Notes under the pieces: model-generated
The model's input: only the letters and a program-made list of their open reading frames with translations
Told to the model about the DNA's origin: nothing
The model's database searches: none
Shown here: positions 6,679 through 11,999 of the stretch, piece after piece
Layout: each line of letters starts with the position of its first letter
How positions within the stretch are numbered: position 1 is the stretch's first letter
Assembly (NCBI GenBank): GCA_031404635.1
Contig: JANNHY010000035.1
Coordinates: 1-11,999, forward strand
Length of the DNA: 11,999 nt
DNA from: JAENVT01 sp031404635
GTDB lineage: Bacteria; Actinomycetota; Acidimicrobiia; Acidimicrobiales; Ilumatobacteraceae
Reading direction: 5' to 3'
Program-made: the position numbers and the translations under genes

Positions 6679-7941
6679 GGTGCGGGAGAACAAGGCGTCG
6701 AGCGCCATGTTGATGTCGAGTCGCTCGCCGCCCCATTTGCAGCGACCGTCGGCGGGCTTGCGTTCGTGGGCTGCGACTGCGGTGCCGTTGCCGGTGGTGA
6801 TCGGTGGTCGCGGACAGATCCGACGCCCATGGGGGTCGTGTAGCTCGAGTCCGTCGGGTGTGCGCACGGCGGTCCAGCCGCCTTCGTGCAGACGATGGTG
6901 GTGGAACCGGCACAGCATGGTGAGGTTGGGCAGGTTGTTATTGCCTTTGTGGGCGCGATGTTTGATGTGGTGCACCTCGAGGTGGCCGCGGCGAGCGCAG
7001 CCGGGCACCTGGCAGCGGTGGTCGTCGCGCTGTTCGACTTGGCGGCGTCGCATGCCGCGAACAATGCCTTGGCGGCGGCCGAGATGCTTGGTATCCCCAT
7101 CGTCATGGGCCAACACGATGTCGATGTCGGCATCGCACAACATCCGCAGCGCCGTGTCGATGGAGATCCCGATTGGTTGGTCCAGGCTGTCGGCGTGGCC
7201 GTGGATCTCGCAGCGGCCGTCACCACCACTCAAGGCTGATTGGCTGAGGTGCAGATAGGCGAGGTAGCGAGTTGCCGAGCCCGGTTTATCTGATGCGGCG
7301 TGGCCGGCGATCGCCAGATCGACCAGTGCGTCGGCCCGGCGCGCCGACACCGGATCGCGGGTGCCCTCTGGCTCCGCCACCGAGGGTGCCACGAGGTGTT
7401 CGATTGCCGACAGCACTGTCGCGCCGGCTTCGGCTGGGAGCCGGACGGTGATGACCACTGATCCATCGTCGTCGACGCGATGGAACAGGCTGCGCCGGGC
7501 GTGTTGGAGCTGTTCGCGTTCGACAGCAACCGGTTCGGCGCGTCGGTAGCCGCTGACGATCCGTTCAACGTGGTTGGTGGTGCCGGCCAAGGCCATGTCG
7601 ACGAGCGCCTGCTCGCATTCGGGTGTGGCGATGCGAGTGATTGCGCGCACCTTCGAGTACGAGACCTGCCCGGTGGCCATCGCCTCAGCGATCACCGGGA
7701 ACCGTTCCAACGCCCGCGCGACGCGCACTTTCTCGTGCGCCGCGCGGATGTCGAGGCCGACCTGCCACGACAACCACGCTGCGCAGGACTGGCACTCCCA
7801 TAGCTTCCAACCCTCCCGGCGATCGAACTCGGCGACGGCCAACAGCCAGTCATGCTCGAAGGCTGTCAGGTTGGCCGCACCTTGGTGAATCACGGCCTCT
7901 AGCTGCTCTAATGGGCGAACAGATGCAACGTTTGCATCCAT
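6667..7941 (-). CDS. DUF222 / 13E12-repeat family HNH endonuclease
   Basis: A 424-aa protein with an N-terminal DUF222 region (about 1-300; for example WQVGLDIRAAHEKVRVARAL at 59-78 and GQVSYSKVRAITRIATPECE) and a C-terminal HNH nuclease: C310-x4-C315, EVHH (H324/H325), LPNLTMLC with N339 and C344, then RFHHHRLHEGGW. The ββα-metal nuclease core and its paired cysteines appear intact. This family is abundant and multicopy in actinobacteria (REP13E12 in Mycobacterium is the known example); its biological role is unsettled, and mobility is often suspected. ATG at 7941 is preferred over an ORF start at 8046 because the family starts near here and TACCAT lies six nt upstream. The gene lies exactly between two copies of a palindromic repeat, the left one containing its stop codon. 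Confidence 0.92.
   Translation of the reverse strand: MDANVASVRPLEQLEAVIHQGAANLTAFEHDWLLAVAEFDRREGWKLWECQSCAAWLSWQVGLDIRAAHEKVRVARALERFPVIAEAMATGQVSYSKVRAITRIATPECEQALVDMALAGTTNHVERIVSGYRRAEPVAVEREQLQHARRSLFHRVDDDGSVVITVRLPAEAGATVLSAIEHLVAPSVAEPEGTRDPVSARRADALVDLAIAGHAASDKPGSATRYLAYLHLSQSALSGGDGRCEIHGHADSLDQPIGISIDTALRMLCDADIDIVLAHDDGDTKHLGRRQGIVRGMRRRQVEQRDDHRCQVPGCARRGHLEVHHIKHRAHKGNNNLPNLTMLCRFHHHRLHEGGWTAVRTPDGLELHDPHGRRICPRPPITTGNGTAVAAHERKPADGRCKWGGERLDINMALDALFSRTHTP
7922..7938. repeat. 17-bp inverted repeat at the start of the HNH gene
   Basis: GATGCAA-CGT-TTGCATC has perfect 7-bp arms around 3 nt and covers codons 2-7 of the HNH gene. In a leaderless transcript it would lie at about +4 to +20, suited to an operator or a 5' hairpin. 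It could also be a coding coincidence. Confidence 0.45.
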
Positions 7942-7947
7942 GGAACG

Positions 7948-7953
7948 ATGGTA
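7948..7953 (-). promoter_or_regulatory. Putative -10 (TACCAT) of the HNH gene
   Basis: TACCAT on the minus strand ends six nt before the ATG at 7941, fitting the TANNNT leaderless pattern. The right-hand palindromic repeat begins about 30 bp further upstream. Confidence 0.5.
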
Positions 7954-7982
7954 CGCAAGGGGTGTGACGCGGTAGTTGGGGG

Positions 7983-8001
7983 ACACTCCCCAGGGAGTGT
8001 G
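7983..8001. repeat. Palindromic repeat, right copy flanking the HNH gene
   Basis: ACACTCCC-CA-GGGAGTGT (7983-8000) has perfect 8-bp arms around two unpaired central bases. Bases 7985-8001 match 16 of 17 positions of 6662-6678 in the same orientation. It lies in the divergent promoter region between the HNH gene and the thioesterase fragment, so it may be an operator, an element end, or both. Confidence 0.75.
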
Positions 8002-8021
8002 CGGTGCCTTCTCCTCTACTC

Positions 8022-8027
8022 TAAGTT
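8022..8027 (+). promoter_or_regulatory. Putative -10 (TAAGTT) of the thioesterase-like gene
   Basis: TAAGTT ends seven nt before the ATG at 8035, again the TANNNT leaderless arrangement. An overlapping TACTCT (8017-8022) is an alternative -10 giving a short leader. Confidence 0.35.
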
Positions 8028-8034
8028 GGCTCCG

Positions 8035-8433
8035 ATGAGCGAGCACGCCTACCTCGACCCGCTGATCGAATTGATCGATCGAGCGGCCAGCACGCTCGAT
8101 GTGCTGACGGCGGAACTATCGACCCTGCCGGTACGTACGCGCGCCGACGGCCGCCCGCGAGGCGAGTGGGGCGAGGCACCGGAAGATGGAGCGCCGCTCA
8201 CTTCGTACGACGAGCGACCCGTGTCGGGGCGGGCGAGTCCGTGGGGTCTCGACCCTCATATCCGGCGTGACGGAAACGAGGTGGTCGCCGCCGTCACGAT
8301 TCGCGCTGCACATGAAGGAGCTCCCGGCCGCAGCCACGGTGGCATCGTCGCTGCGCTTTTCGACGATGTCTTCGGCTTCGTGCTCTCCATCCTCAGCCAG
8401 CCCGCCTGGTCGACCCGCGCTGCGGGCTGGTGA
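8035..8433 (+). pseudogene. PaaI-like hotdog thioesterase, 3'-truncated
   Basis: The 132-aa product has the beginning of a hotdog-fold acyl-CoA thioesterase: an N-terminal extension (1-65), a first strand region SPWGLDPHIRRDGNEVVAAV, then AHEGAPGRSHGGIVAALFDD (92-111), the family's HGG turn and central helix, ending in FGFVLSILSQPAW. In intact relatives strands carrying a TGRLTVxY-type sequence follow (family knowledge). Here they are replaced by STRAAGW and a stop, so most of the beta sheet is missing and the product is unlikely to fold or act normally. The stop codon at 8431-8433 directly abuts the stop of the vapC gene at 8434, indicating that arrival of the TA pair or a deletion removed the 3' half. 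The ATG at 8035 is preferred over an in-frame ATG at 7948 inside the intergenic region. Fold call firm; truncation inferred from length. Confidence 0.75.
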
Positions 8434-8811
8434 TCAGAGCAGTTCGATCGGGCAGTTGATGCCTGGCGCGTTGGCGAGTCGAGTGTCGGTCGTGAGCAGG
8501 GCTGTTGCGCCGGTCATCTCGGCGAGGGCGACGTAGGTGGCGTCGTAGGCGCTGAGATTGTGCCGCAGCGCCCATATTCTCGGTCGGAGCCAGTCGGCGG
8601 GGAACCGGGTGAGGGCTAGGCGGATGAAACCGTCGAGGGCGGAGGTGCCTTGCTTGTCGGTCAGGATCTTCTGGACGACGAGGCGCCGAAGGACGTTGGT
8701 CACTTCGCTGTCGATGAGGTGGGGAACGGCGAGTTCTTCGTCACCGAGACGATCGGGGTCAAGGTCGTTTGCGACGAGTTCGACGATGACGCTGGCGTCG
8801 ACGACTCTCAA
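8434..8811 (-). CDS. VapC-type PIN ribonuclease toxin
   Basis: A 125-aa PIN-domain endoribonuclease, toxin of a type II TA pair. Seen: RVVDASVIVELV with D5, SEVTNVLRR with E36, SAYDATYVALAE with D90 and TTDTRL with D109, the four acidic metal-binding positions of an active PIN domain, in a full-length protein. The start is TTG at 8811, whose TTGA overlaps the antitoxin stop by 4 nt, a normal translational coupling for vapBC; no better ATG exists near the family start. Target RNA (tRNA or rRNA in studied relatives) cannot be read from sequence. It ends directly against the truncated thioesterase. Confidence 0.92.
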   Translation of the reverse strand: MRVVDASVIVELVANDLDPDRLGDEELAVPHLIDSEVTNVLRRLVVQKILTDKQGTSALDGFIRLALTRFPADWLRPRIWALRHNLSAYDATYVALAEMTGATALLTTDTRLANAPGINCPIELL

Positions 8812-9050
8812 GCGCCTCGTCCCTCGTGCAACGCGGTGAGGATCGTGTCTCGCTCGACATGGCCTCGAACCTTGGCCTGCGTCTCTCTGATCACGGCGGC
8901 GTTGGCATGCACCGCCTGGGCGCGTTTGGCAAGGTGTTCCAGTTCGCGCAGCATGTATCGGGTCAGGGAGAGACCCTGGGCCGCGGCGGCGTGAGCCAAA
9001 GCATCGTGCACGTCGTCGGGCACGTCTCGGATCTGGATCACTCTGGACAT
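8808..9050 (-). CDS. VapB/FitA-type ribbon-helix-helix antitoxin
   Basis: An 80-aa antitoxin paired with the PIN toxin. The N-terminus SRVIQIRDVPDDVHDALAHA forms the beta strand and first helix of an RHH DNA-binding domain, followed by AAAQGLSLTRYMLRELEHL as second helix. The C-terminal 35 residues (ETQAKVRGHVERDTILTALH) are the usual flexible toxin-binding tail. ATG at 9050 is preferred because the RHH strand begins right after it and TATGGT lies seven nt upstream; an in-frame ATG at 9062 would add four residues. By family precedent it binds toxin and represses its own promoter; a matching palindrome lies just upstream at 9071-9089. Confidence 0.9.
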   Translation of the reverse strand: MSRVIQIRDVPDDVHDALAHAAAAQGLSLTRYMLRELEHLAKRAQAVHANAAVIRETQAKVRGHVERDTILTALHEGRGA

Positions 9051-9057
9051 GGTCGCC

Positions 9058-9063
9058 ACCATA
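9058..9063 (-). promoter_or_regulatory. Putative -10 (TATGGT) of the vapBC operon
   Basis: TATGGT on the minus strand ends seven nt before the ATG at 9050. With the palindrome 7 bp further upstream it forms a compact promoter/operator between the VOC gene and vapB. Confidence 0.45.
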
Positions 9064-9070
9064 TCATCAG

Positions 9071-9089
9071 TGGGTGCATGTTGCACCCA
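9071..9089. promoter_or_regulatory. Palindromic operator of the vapBC operon
   Basis: TGGGTGCA-TGT-TGCACCCA is a 19-bp inverted repeat with perfect 8-bp arms. It covers the spacer upstream of the putative -10 of vapB. Type II TA antitoxins with RHH domains autoregulate through such palindromes, so this is the likely VapB(C) binding site. Confidence 0.7.
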
Positions 9090-9106
9090 CCGAGGAGTTC
9101 TGTCAT

Positions 9107-9568
9107 TCAGTCCAGGCAGAACTCGTTGCCTTCGGGATCGGCCATCACGATGAAGCCGGCGCTCATCGGGGCAACGGGCTCGTCGCGACGCACGCGTGTC
9201 GCCCCCAGCGCGACGAGCCGGTCGCACTCGAGCTCCAGTGCTGTCATTCGCTCCGCATCGTGCAGTCCGGGAGCGGCGCGGACGTCGAGATGGACACGGT
9301 TCTTCACCACTTTGTCCTCCGGCACCTGCTGGAAGTACAGCCGAGGTCCGTGCCCGTCCGGGTCCTCGATGGCGGATCTCGTGTTCCGCTGCCCCTCGGG
9401 TACGCCCGCTTGCGCCAGGAAGTCGTCCCAAGCAGCGAGCGGGTCAGCGCCGTCAGGTAGGTCGATTCCTGGCGGGCCGGGGTGGACGTAGCCCAACACG
9501 TCACGCCAGAACGACGACAGCGCTCGTGGGTCGTGAGCGTCGAAGGTGACTTGGATGTGGCGGCTCAT
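9107..9568 (-). CDS. VOC superfamily (glyoxalase-like) protein
   Basis: A 153-aa protein with two glyoxalase-type βαβββ modules. The first starts at HIQVTFDAHDPRALSSFWRD (4-23) and includes DPDGHGPRLYFQQVPE; the second includes VKNRVHLDVRA (88-98), ALGATRV and the closing VMADPEGNEFCLD typical of the family. H94 and E149 sit where VOC enzymes often bind metal, and H4 may complete the site; this is by position only. The substrate is unknown: relatives include glyoxalases, dioxygenases and bleomycin/fosfomycin-resistance proteins. ATG at 9568 is chosen for a good Shine-Dalgarno (GAGAAGGA) about 4 nt upstream; the frame stays open further upstream without one. It precedes vapBC in the same direction, but the operator between them argues for separate control. 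Confidence 0.88.
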   Translation of the reverse strand: MSRHIQVTFDAHDPRALSSFWRDVLGYVHPGPPGIDLPDGADPLAAWDDFLAQAGVPEGQRNTRSAIEDPDGHGPRLYFQQVPEDKVVKNRVHLDVRAAPGLHDAERMTALELECDRLVALGATRVRRDEPVAPMSAGFIVMADPEGNEFCLD

Positions 9569-9983
9569 CGTTTCCTTCTCTCCTCCGGCCCGGCCGACGG
9601 TTCTCGACATGATGACAGACTGGCAGAACGAGAACGCAGCGACTCGGACCGGTGCAGTCGCAGCCGATGCTCGAACGGTGGGGTGCGAGGCGAGGAAGCC
9701 GCCGAGCATCTCCGTGAGGTGTAGCCAGATGGGTTCGTCGCCGTCGAAATCGATGGAGCGGACCTCGAAGGCGATACCGACGAGGGTTGCGTGGGGTTCG
9801 GCGGCTGCGCCGATATGGTCTCGGTAGCGCCGTGCTGCGCCTCGGGACCGCTGTCCCCGTCAGATCCACCGATCGACCAAGGGGCTGCTGCATGCACAGC
9901 GATAGACCGCAATTGCCAGAAGACTGTTCTGATTGGACGCCGCTGTCGCCGGCTGGCGTTCCCGACCGGCCGGACGCAGCGTG
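9569..9983 (-). other. 415-bp gene-poor stretch with a probable gene remnant
   Basis: No complete gene is visible. On the minus strand the frame of the VOC gene remains open upstream to a TGA at 9862-9860. From about 9835 to 9690 it reads like protein (GIAFEVRSIDFDGDEPIWL, then HLTEMLGGFLASHP) with mostly G/C third positions, yet has no ATG, GTG or TTG before 9709. This looks like an internal piece of a lost gene; I do not recognise it. Bases 9870-9983 show nothing except a weak CAGAA/TTCTG inverted repeat near 9917-9931. Confidence 0.4.
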
Positions 9984-10583
9984 ATGGCCGTCTGCGGATG
10001 GTGCCATGGTGAGATGACGACGGCCATCTCGTGCAGCGTCGATTCCTTTCATCGGGGTGGGCGCCGCTTCGACATGGATCCGTTCGGTGACGAGCCTGGT
10101 CGGCCAGCGAGCGGCGACCGGTGTGGGGACTGCGGGGTCGTCCGTGGTGGCTGGCACAACCCTGGATGCGACCTTCAGCGATGCCCGGCGTGCGGCGGGC
10201 AGATGATGTCGTGCGGGTGTCGGTTCGACGAGGACGGGCCCGATGCGGGCCCATTACTCGTCGAGCCCCTGGGAGTGGACGGCAACGGGCTGCTCACCGA
10301 GCGGATGTGGCTCGGTGAGGATGAGGTCGTCATTCGTCGAGACGATGTCCCAGAGACGGACGTCACCACGGTCGACGGCATCCGATGCACGACAGCGTTG
10401 CGCACCGTCATCGACCTGGCGCCCGAGGTCGCGGCTTCGCATCTGGAGGTCATGGTACGCGACTGTCTCGAACGCGGGCTGTTCACCGTCGAGGAAGCGT
10501 CGCAGCGCCTCGCCGAGCCCGACATGGTCGGCCGGCGAGGTGCCGAACTGCTGCGCCGGGCGTTACCGCCTTTGGTGGCGTGA
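9984..10583 (+). CDS. Cysteine-rich zinc-ribbon-like protein with AbiEi-like C-terminal region
   Basis: A 199-aa protein of unknown function. Its N-terminal half carries three paired-cysteine groups: C4-x2-C7 with C17 and H23; C47-x2-C50 with H58 and C62 (RCGDCGVVRGGWHNPGCD); and C67-x2-C70 with C77 and C79 (CPACGGQMMSCGCRFDEDG). I recall this arrangement from actinobacterial putative metal-binding proteins. The C-terminal part (115-195) has DVTTVDGIRCTTALRTVIDL and a helical DCLERGLFTVEEASQRLAEP, resembling the region after the wing in AbiEi-family antitoxins/DUF559-associated regulators, but lacks any nuclease domain. Zinc binding and DNA or RNA binding are inferred. ATG at 9984 fits the start of the first cysteine group; no Shine-Dalgarno or clear -10 is seen, so an upstream ATG at 9933 is possible but adds unlikely residues. 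Confidence 0.8.
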   Translation: MAVCGWCHGEMTTAISCSVDSFHRGGRRFDMDPFGDEPGRPASGDRCGDCGVVRGGWHNPGCDLQRCPACGGQMMSCGCRFDEDGPDAGPLLVEPLGVDGNGLLTERMWLGEDEVVIRRDDVPETDVTTVDGIRCTTALRTVIDLAPEVAASHLEVMVRDCLERGLFTVEEASQRLAEPDMVGRRGAELLRRALPPLVA

Positions 10584-10638
10584 GGCGCGGCGACCACGTT
10601 CGACCGCCTCGGCGATAGTCGGCCCGCCCTGTGACGTT

Positions 10639-10644
10639 TACGAT
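10639..10644 (+). promoter_or_regulatory. Putative -10 (TACGAT) of the HAD-GH65 operon
   Basis: TACGAT ends six nt before the GTG at 10651, matching the leaderless TANNNT pattern of the other genes here. It would drive both the phosphoglucomutase-like gene and the overlapping GH65 gene. Confidence 0.5.
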
Positions 10645-10650
10645 GGGCCC

Positions 10651-11358
10651 GTGAGCGCAGATGGGATCGTCGACTGGGCGTCGTTCGGGGCGGTGCTGTT
10701 TGATCTCGACGGGGTCGTCACGCCCACCGCCGAGATCCACGAACGGGCCTGGGCCGAGTTGTTCGCGGCGTGGGGCTTCGACGGCAGCGACTACCTGACC
10801 TCCGTCGACGGCCGGCCGCGCTACGAGGGTGTGCAGACGTTCCTCGCCTCCCGCGGCGTCGAACTCCCGTGGGGAGATCCTTCCGATCCGCCGGGCGACG
10901 ACACGATCTGTGCAATGGGAAACCGCAAGGACGAGACGTTCAACGCCGTGCTCGCCCGGCGCGGGATCGAGCCCTACCCGGGAACGCTGAGGGTGATGGA
11001 CGTGCTCGACCACGCCGGCGTCCCGAGCGCAATCGTGTCGTCGTCGAAGAATGCCCGAACGGTGCTGCGGGCGGCCGGCATCACCGAGCGCTTCGCCGCC
11101 GTCGTCGACGGCGTCGTCGCCGTCGAGCAGCATCTCGCGGGTAAGCCCGACCCGGCGATGTTCGTCCACGCCGCCGAGCGCCTCGGCGTCACACCGGCCG
11201 ATTCGGTCGTCGTCGAGGACGCGATCTCGGGCGTCGCCTCCGGGCGCGCCGGCGACTTCGCGCTGGTGCTCGGCGTGGACCGCGGCGGCAACCGCGAAGC
11301 ACTGGTCGCGGCGGGAGCCGACATCGTCGTCGAAGACCTCGACGAGACGCTCCCGTGA
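10651..11358 (+). CDS. pgmB: Beta-phosphoglucomutase-family HAD phosphatase/mutase
   Basis: A 235-aa cytoplasmic HAD enzyme; with the neighbouring phosphorylase it would convert beta-glucose-1-phosphate to glucose-6-phosphate. Seen: motif I FDLDGVVTP with nucleophile D18 and acid/base D20; a cap domain beginning EIHERAWAELFAAWGFDG with TSVDGRPRYEGV; motif II SAIVSSSKNA; motif III lysine in AGKPDPAMF; motif IV VVVEDAISGVASGRAG. Length and motif order fit subfamily I HADs with a helical C1 cap. The GTG start follows TACGAT by six nt; an in-frame ORF from 10243 overlaps the previous gene and is rejected. The stop overlaps the GH65 GTG by 4 nt (GTGA), so the two are translationally coupled. Mutase rather than plain phosphatase activity is inferred from this pairing. 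Confidence 0.92.
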   Translation: MSADGIVDWASFGAVLFDLDGVVTPTAEIHERAWAELFAAWGFDGSDYLTSVDGRPRYEGVQTFLASRGVELPWGDPSDPPGDDTICAMGNRKDETFNAVLARRGIEPYPGTLRVMDVLDHAGVPSAIVSSSKNARTVLRAAGITERFAAVVDGVVAVEQHLAGKPDPAMFVHAAERLGVTPADSVVVEDAISGVASGRAGDFALVLGVDRGGNREALVAAGADIVVEDLDETLP

Positions 11359-11999
11359 CGCTCGACAACAGCATGATCACCATCGACCGCGAGAGGTTCC
11401 CCGTCGACACCTGGCGACTGGTCGAGACCAGCCTCGGTGACGACGACGGCGGCCTGACCGGCACATTGTTCGCGACCGGTAACGGCTATCTCGGGCTGCG
11501 CGCCGACTGGGCTCCCGATCCCGAATCGGCGGGCACCTACGTCAACGGCTTCCACGAGACGTTCCCGATCGTCCACGCCGAGCACGCGTTCGCCTTGGCC
11601 CGCACCGGGCAGTCGCTGCTCAACGCGCCCGAGGCCAAGTCGATCGAGCTCACGGTCGGCGAAGAGGTGCTGCGCCTCGCGCCGGACCACCCCGAACGGT
11701 CGCAGGTGTCGGACTTCCGGCGTGAGATCGACTTCCGTACCGGGGTACTGCGCTCGGAGCTGACCTGGCACACCCGCGCCGGCGGAAGGGTGCGGGTCGT
11801 CTCGCAGCGCCTCGTCAGCCTGGAGCACCGACATCTGGCGGTGCTGCGCCTGTCGCTCGAACTGCTCGACGCGCCGGCGGCGGTCACGATCAACTCCCAG
11901 CTCGTCAACCGCCAGGACGTCGCCGCGGGCGGCGCCGGGTCGGCGCACGCCGACCCCCGCCGCGCGCGCCCGGTCGATCGGCGCGTCCGCCGACCGGGG
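11355..11999 (+). CDS. Glycoside hydrolase family 65 disaccharide phosphorylase (3' partial)
   Basis: N-terminal 215 residues of a GH65 protein (maltose, trehalose or kojibiose phosphorylase type), which cleaves an alpha-glucoside with phosphate to give beta-glucose-1-phosphate, the substrate of the adjacent pgmB product. Seen: FPVDTWRLVET, the signature TLFATGNGYLGLRADWAPDP (about 36-55), TYVNGFHETFPI, then the beta-sandwich N-domain segments RREIDFRTGVLRSELTWHTR and QRLVSLEHRHLAVLRLSL, and LVNRQD. The catalytic (α/α)6 domain lies beyond the window, so substrate specificity cannot be judged. The GTG at 11355 overlaps the pgmB stop; an ATG at 11373 is an alternative that begins closer to the usual family start. 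The reading frame is open to the last base. Confidence 0.9.
   Translation, partial: MTLDNSMITIDRERFPVDTWRLVETSLGDDDGGLTGTLFATGNGYLGLRADWAPDPESAGTYVNGFHETFPIVHAEHAFALARTGQSLLNAPEAKSIELTVGEEVLRLAPDHPERSQVSDFRREIDFRTGVLRSELTWHTRAGGRVRVVSQRLVSLEHRHLAVLRLSLELLDAPAAVTINSQLVNRQDVAAGGAGSAHADPRRARPVDRRVRRPG

Noticed and set aside
7942..8046. 35-codon N-terminal extension of the HNH protein
   Set aside because: It would run through the right palindrome and the putative -10; the DUF222 family start is better matched by the ATG at 7941.
8414..8426. CCCGC-GCT-GCGGG hairpin as a terminator
   Set aside because: The stem is only 5 bp, lies inside the thioesterase reading frame, and has no T tract; in GC-rich DNA this arises by chance.
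10243..10650. Upstream extension of the HAD reading frame
   Set aside because: It overlaps the cysteine-rich gene out of frame and its translation is Ser/Arg-rich shadow; GTG at 10651 fits motif spacing and the -10.
10974..11948. 324-codon minus-strand open frame
   Set aside because: Antisense to pgmB and GH65, both of which have clear family motifs.
1..11999. CRISPR array, tRNA/rRNA genes, transposase or integrase genes
   Set aside because: Looked for: no regularly spaced repeats, no tRNA cloverleaf or CCA-end pattern, no DDE or serine/tyrosine recombinase motifs were seen by eye.

Overview
The window is GC-rich, with strong G/C bias at third codon positions and frequent GTG/TTG starts. 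It carries a DUF222/13E12-type HNH gene and a cysteine-rich protein fused to an AbiEi-like half, both typical of actinobacterial genomes. Most genes have a TANNNT -10 hexamer 6-7 nt before the start codon, the layout of leaderless actinobacterial mRNAs. I infer an actinomycetote, possibly of the Acidimicrobiia; the exact group cannot be settled from the sequence.

Layout. 1-737 (+) is the 3' part of an ABC-2 (DrrB-like) export permease. 4597-786 (-) is a gene cluster: a 100-aa protein of unknown function, a RecQ-type helicase with a C-terminal phosphoribosyltransferase (PRTase) domain, a divergent DprA/SLOG-family protein whose GTG start overlaps the recQ stop by 4 nt, and a PIN-domain (VapC-like) ribonuclease gene interrupted by a one-base frameshift. 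Back to back with it, 4721-6631 (+) encodes a 636-aa protein of unknown function with winged-helix-like and alpha-repeat-like regions. 6667-7941 (-) is a DUF222-HNH endonuclease gene bracketed by two nearly identical palindromes. 8035-8433 (+) is a hotdog thioesterase cut short after its HGG helix, ending directly against the stop of a complete vapBC-type toxin-antitoxin pair (9050-8434, -) with a clear palindromic operator. 9568-9107 (-) is a glyoxalase/VOC-fold protein; upstream of it lies a start-less stretch that looks like old coding sequence. 9984-10583 (+) is a multi-cysteine (zinc-ribbon-like) protein fused to an AbiEi-like region. 10651-end (+) is a sugar-phosphorolysis operon: beta-phosphoglucomutase-type HAD phosphatase/mutase followed by a GH65 disaccharide phosphorylase that runs off the window.

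How the genes fit. The helicase-PRTase, DprA-like and PIN genes are tightly packed and probably co-transcribed. Helicase, SLOG-type nucleotide/ssDNA-binding protein and ribonuclease together suggest a DNA-processing or nucleotide-linked defence module. This is inference. The rest (HNH element, TA pair, truncated and remnant genes) marks 6.6-10 kb as an accessory, rearranged zone, while the two ends (ABC exporter, GH65/HAD operon) look like ordinary metabolism and transport.
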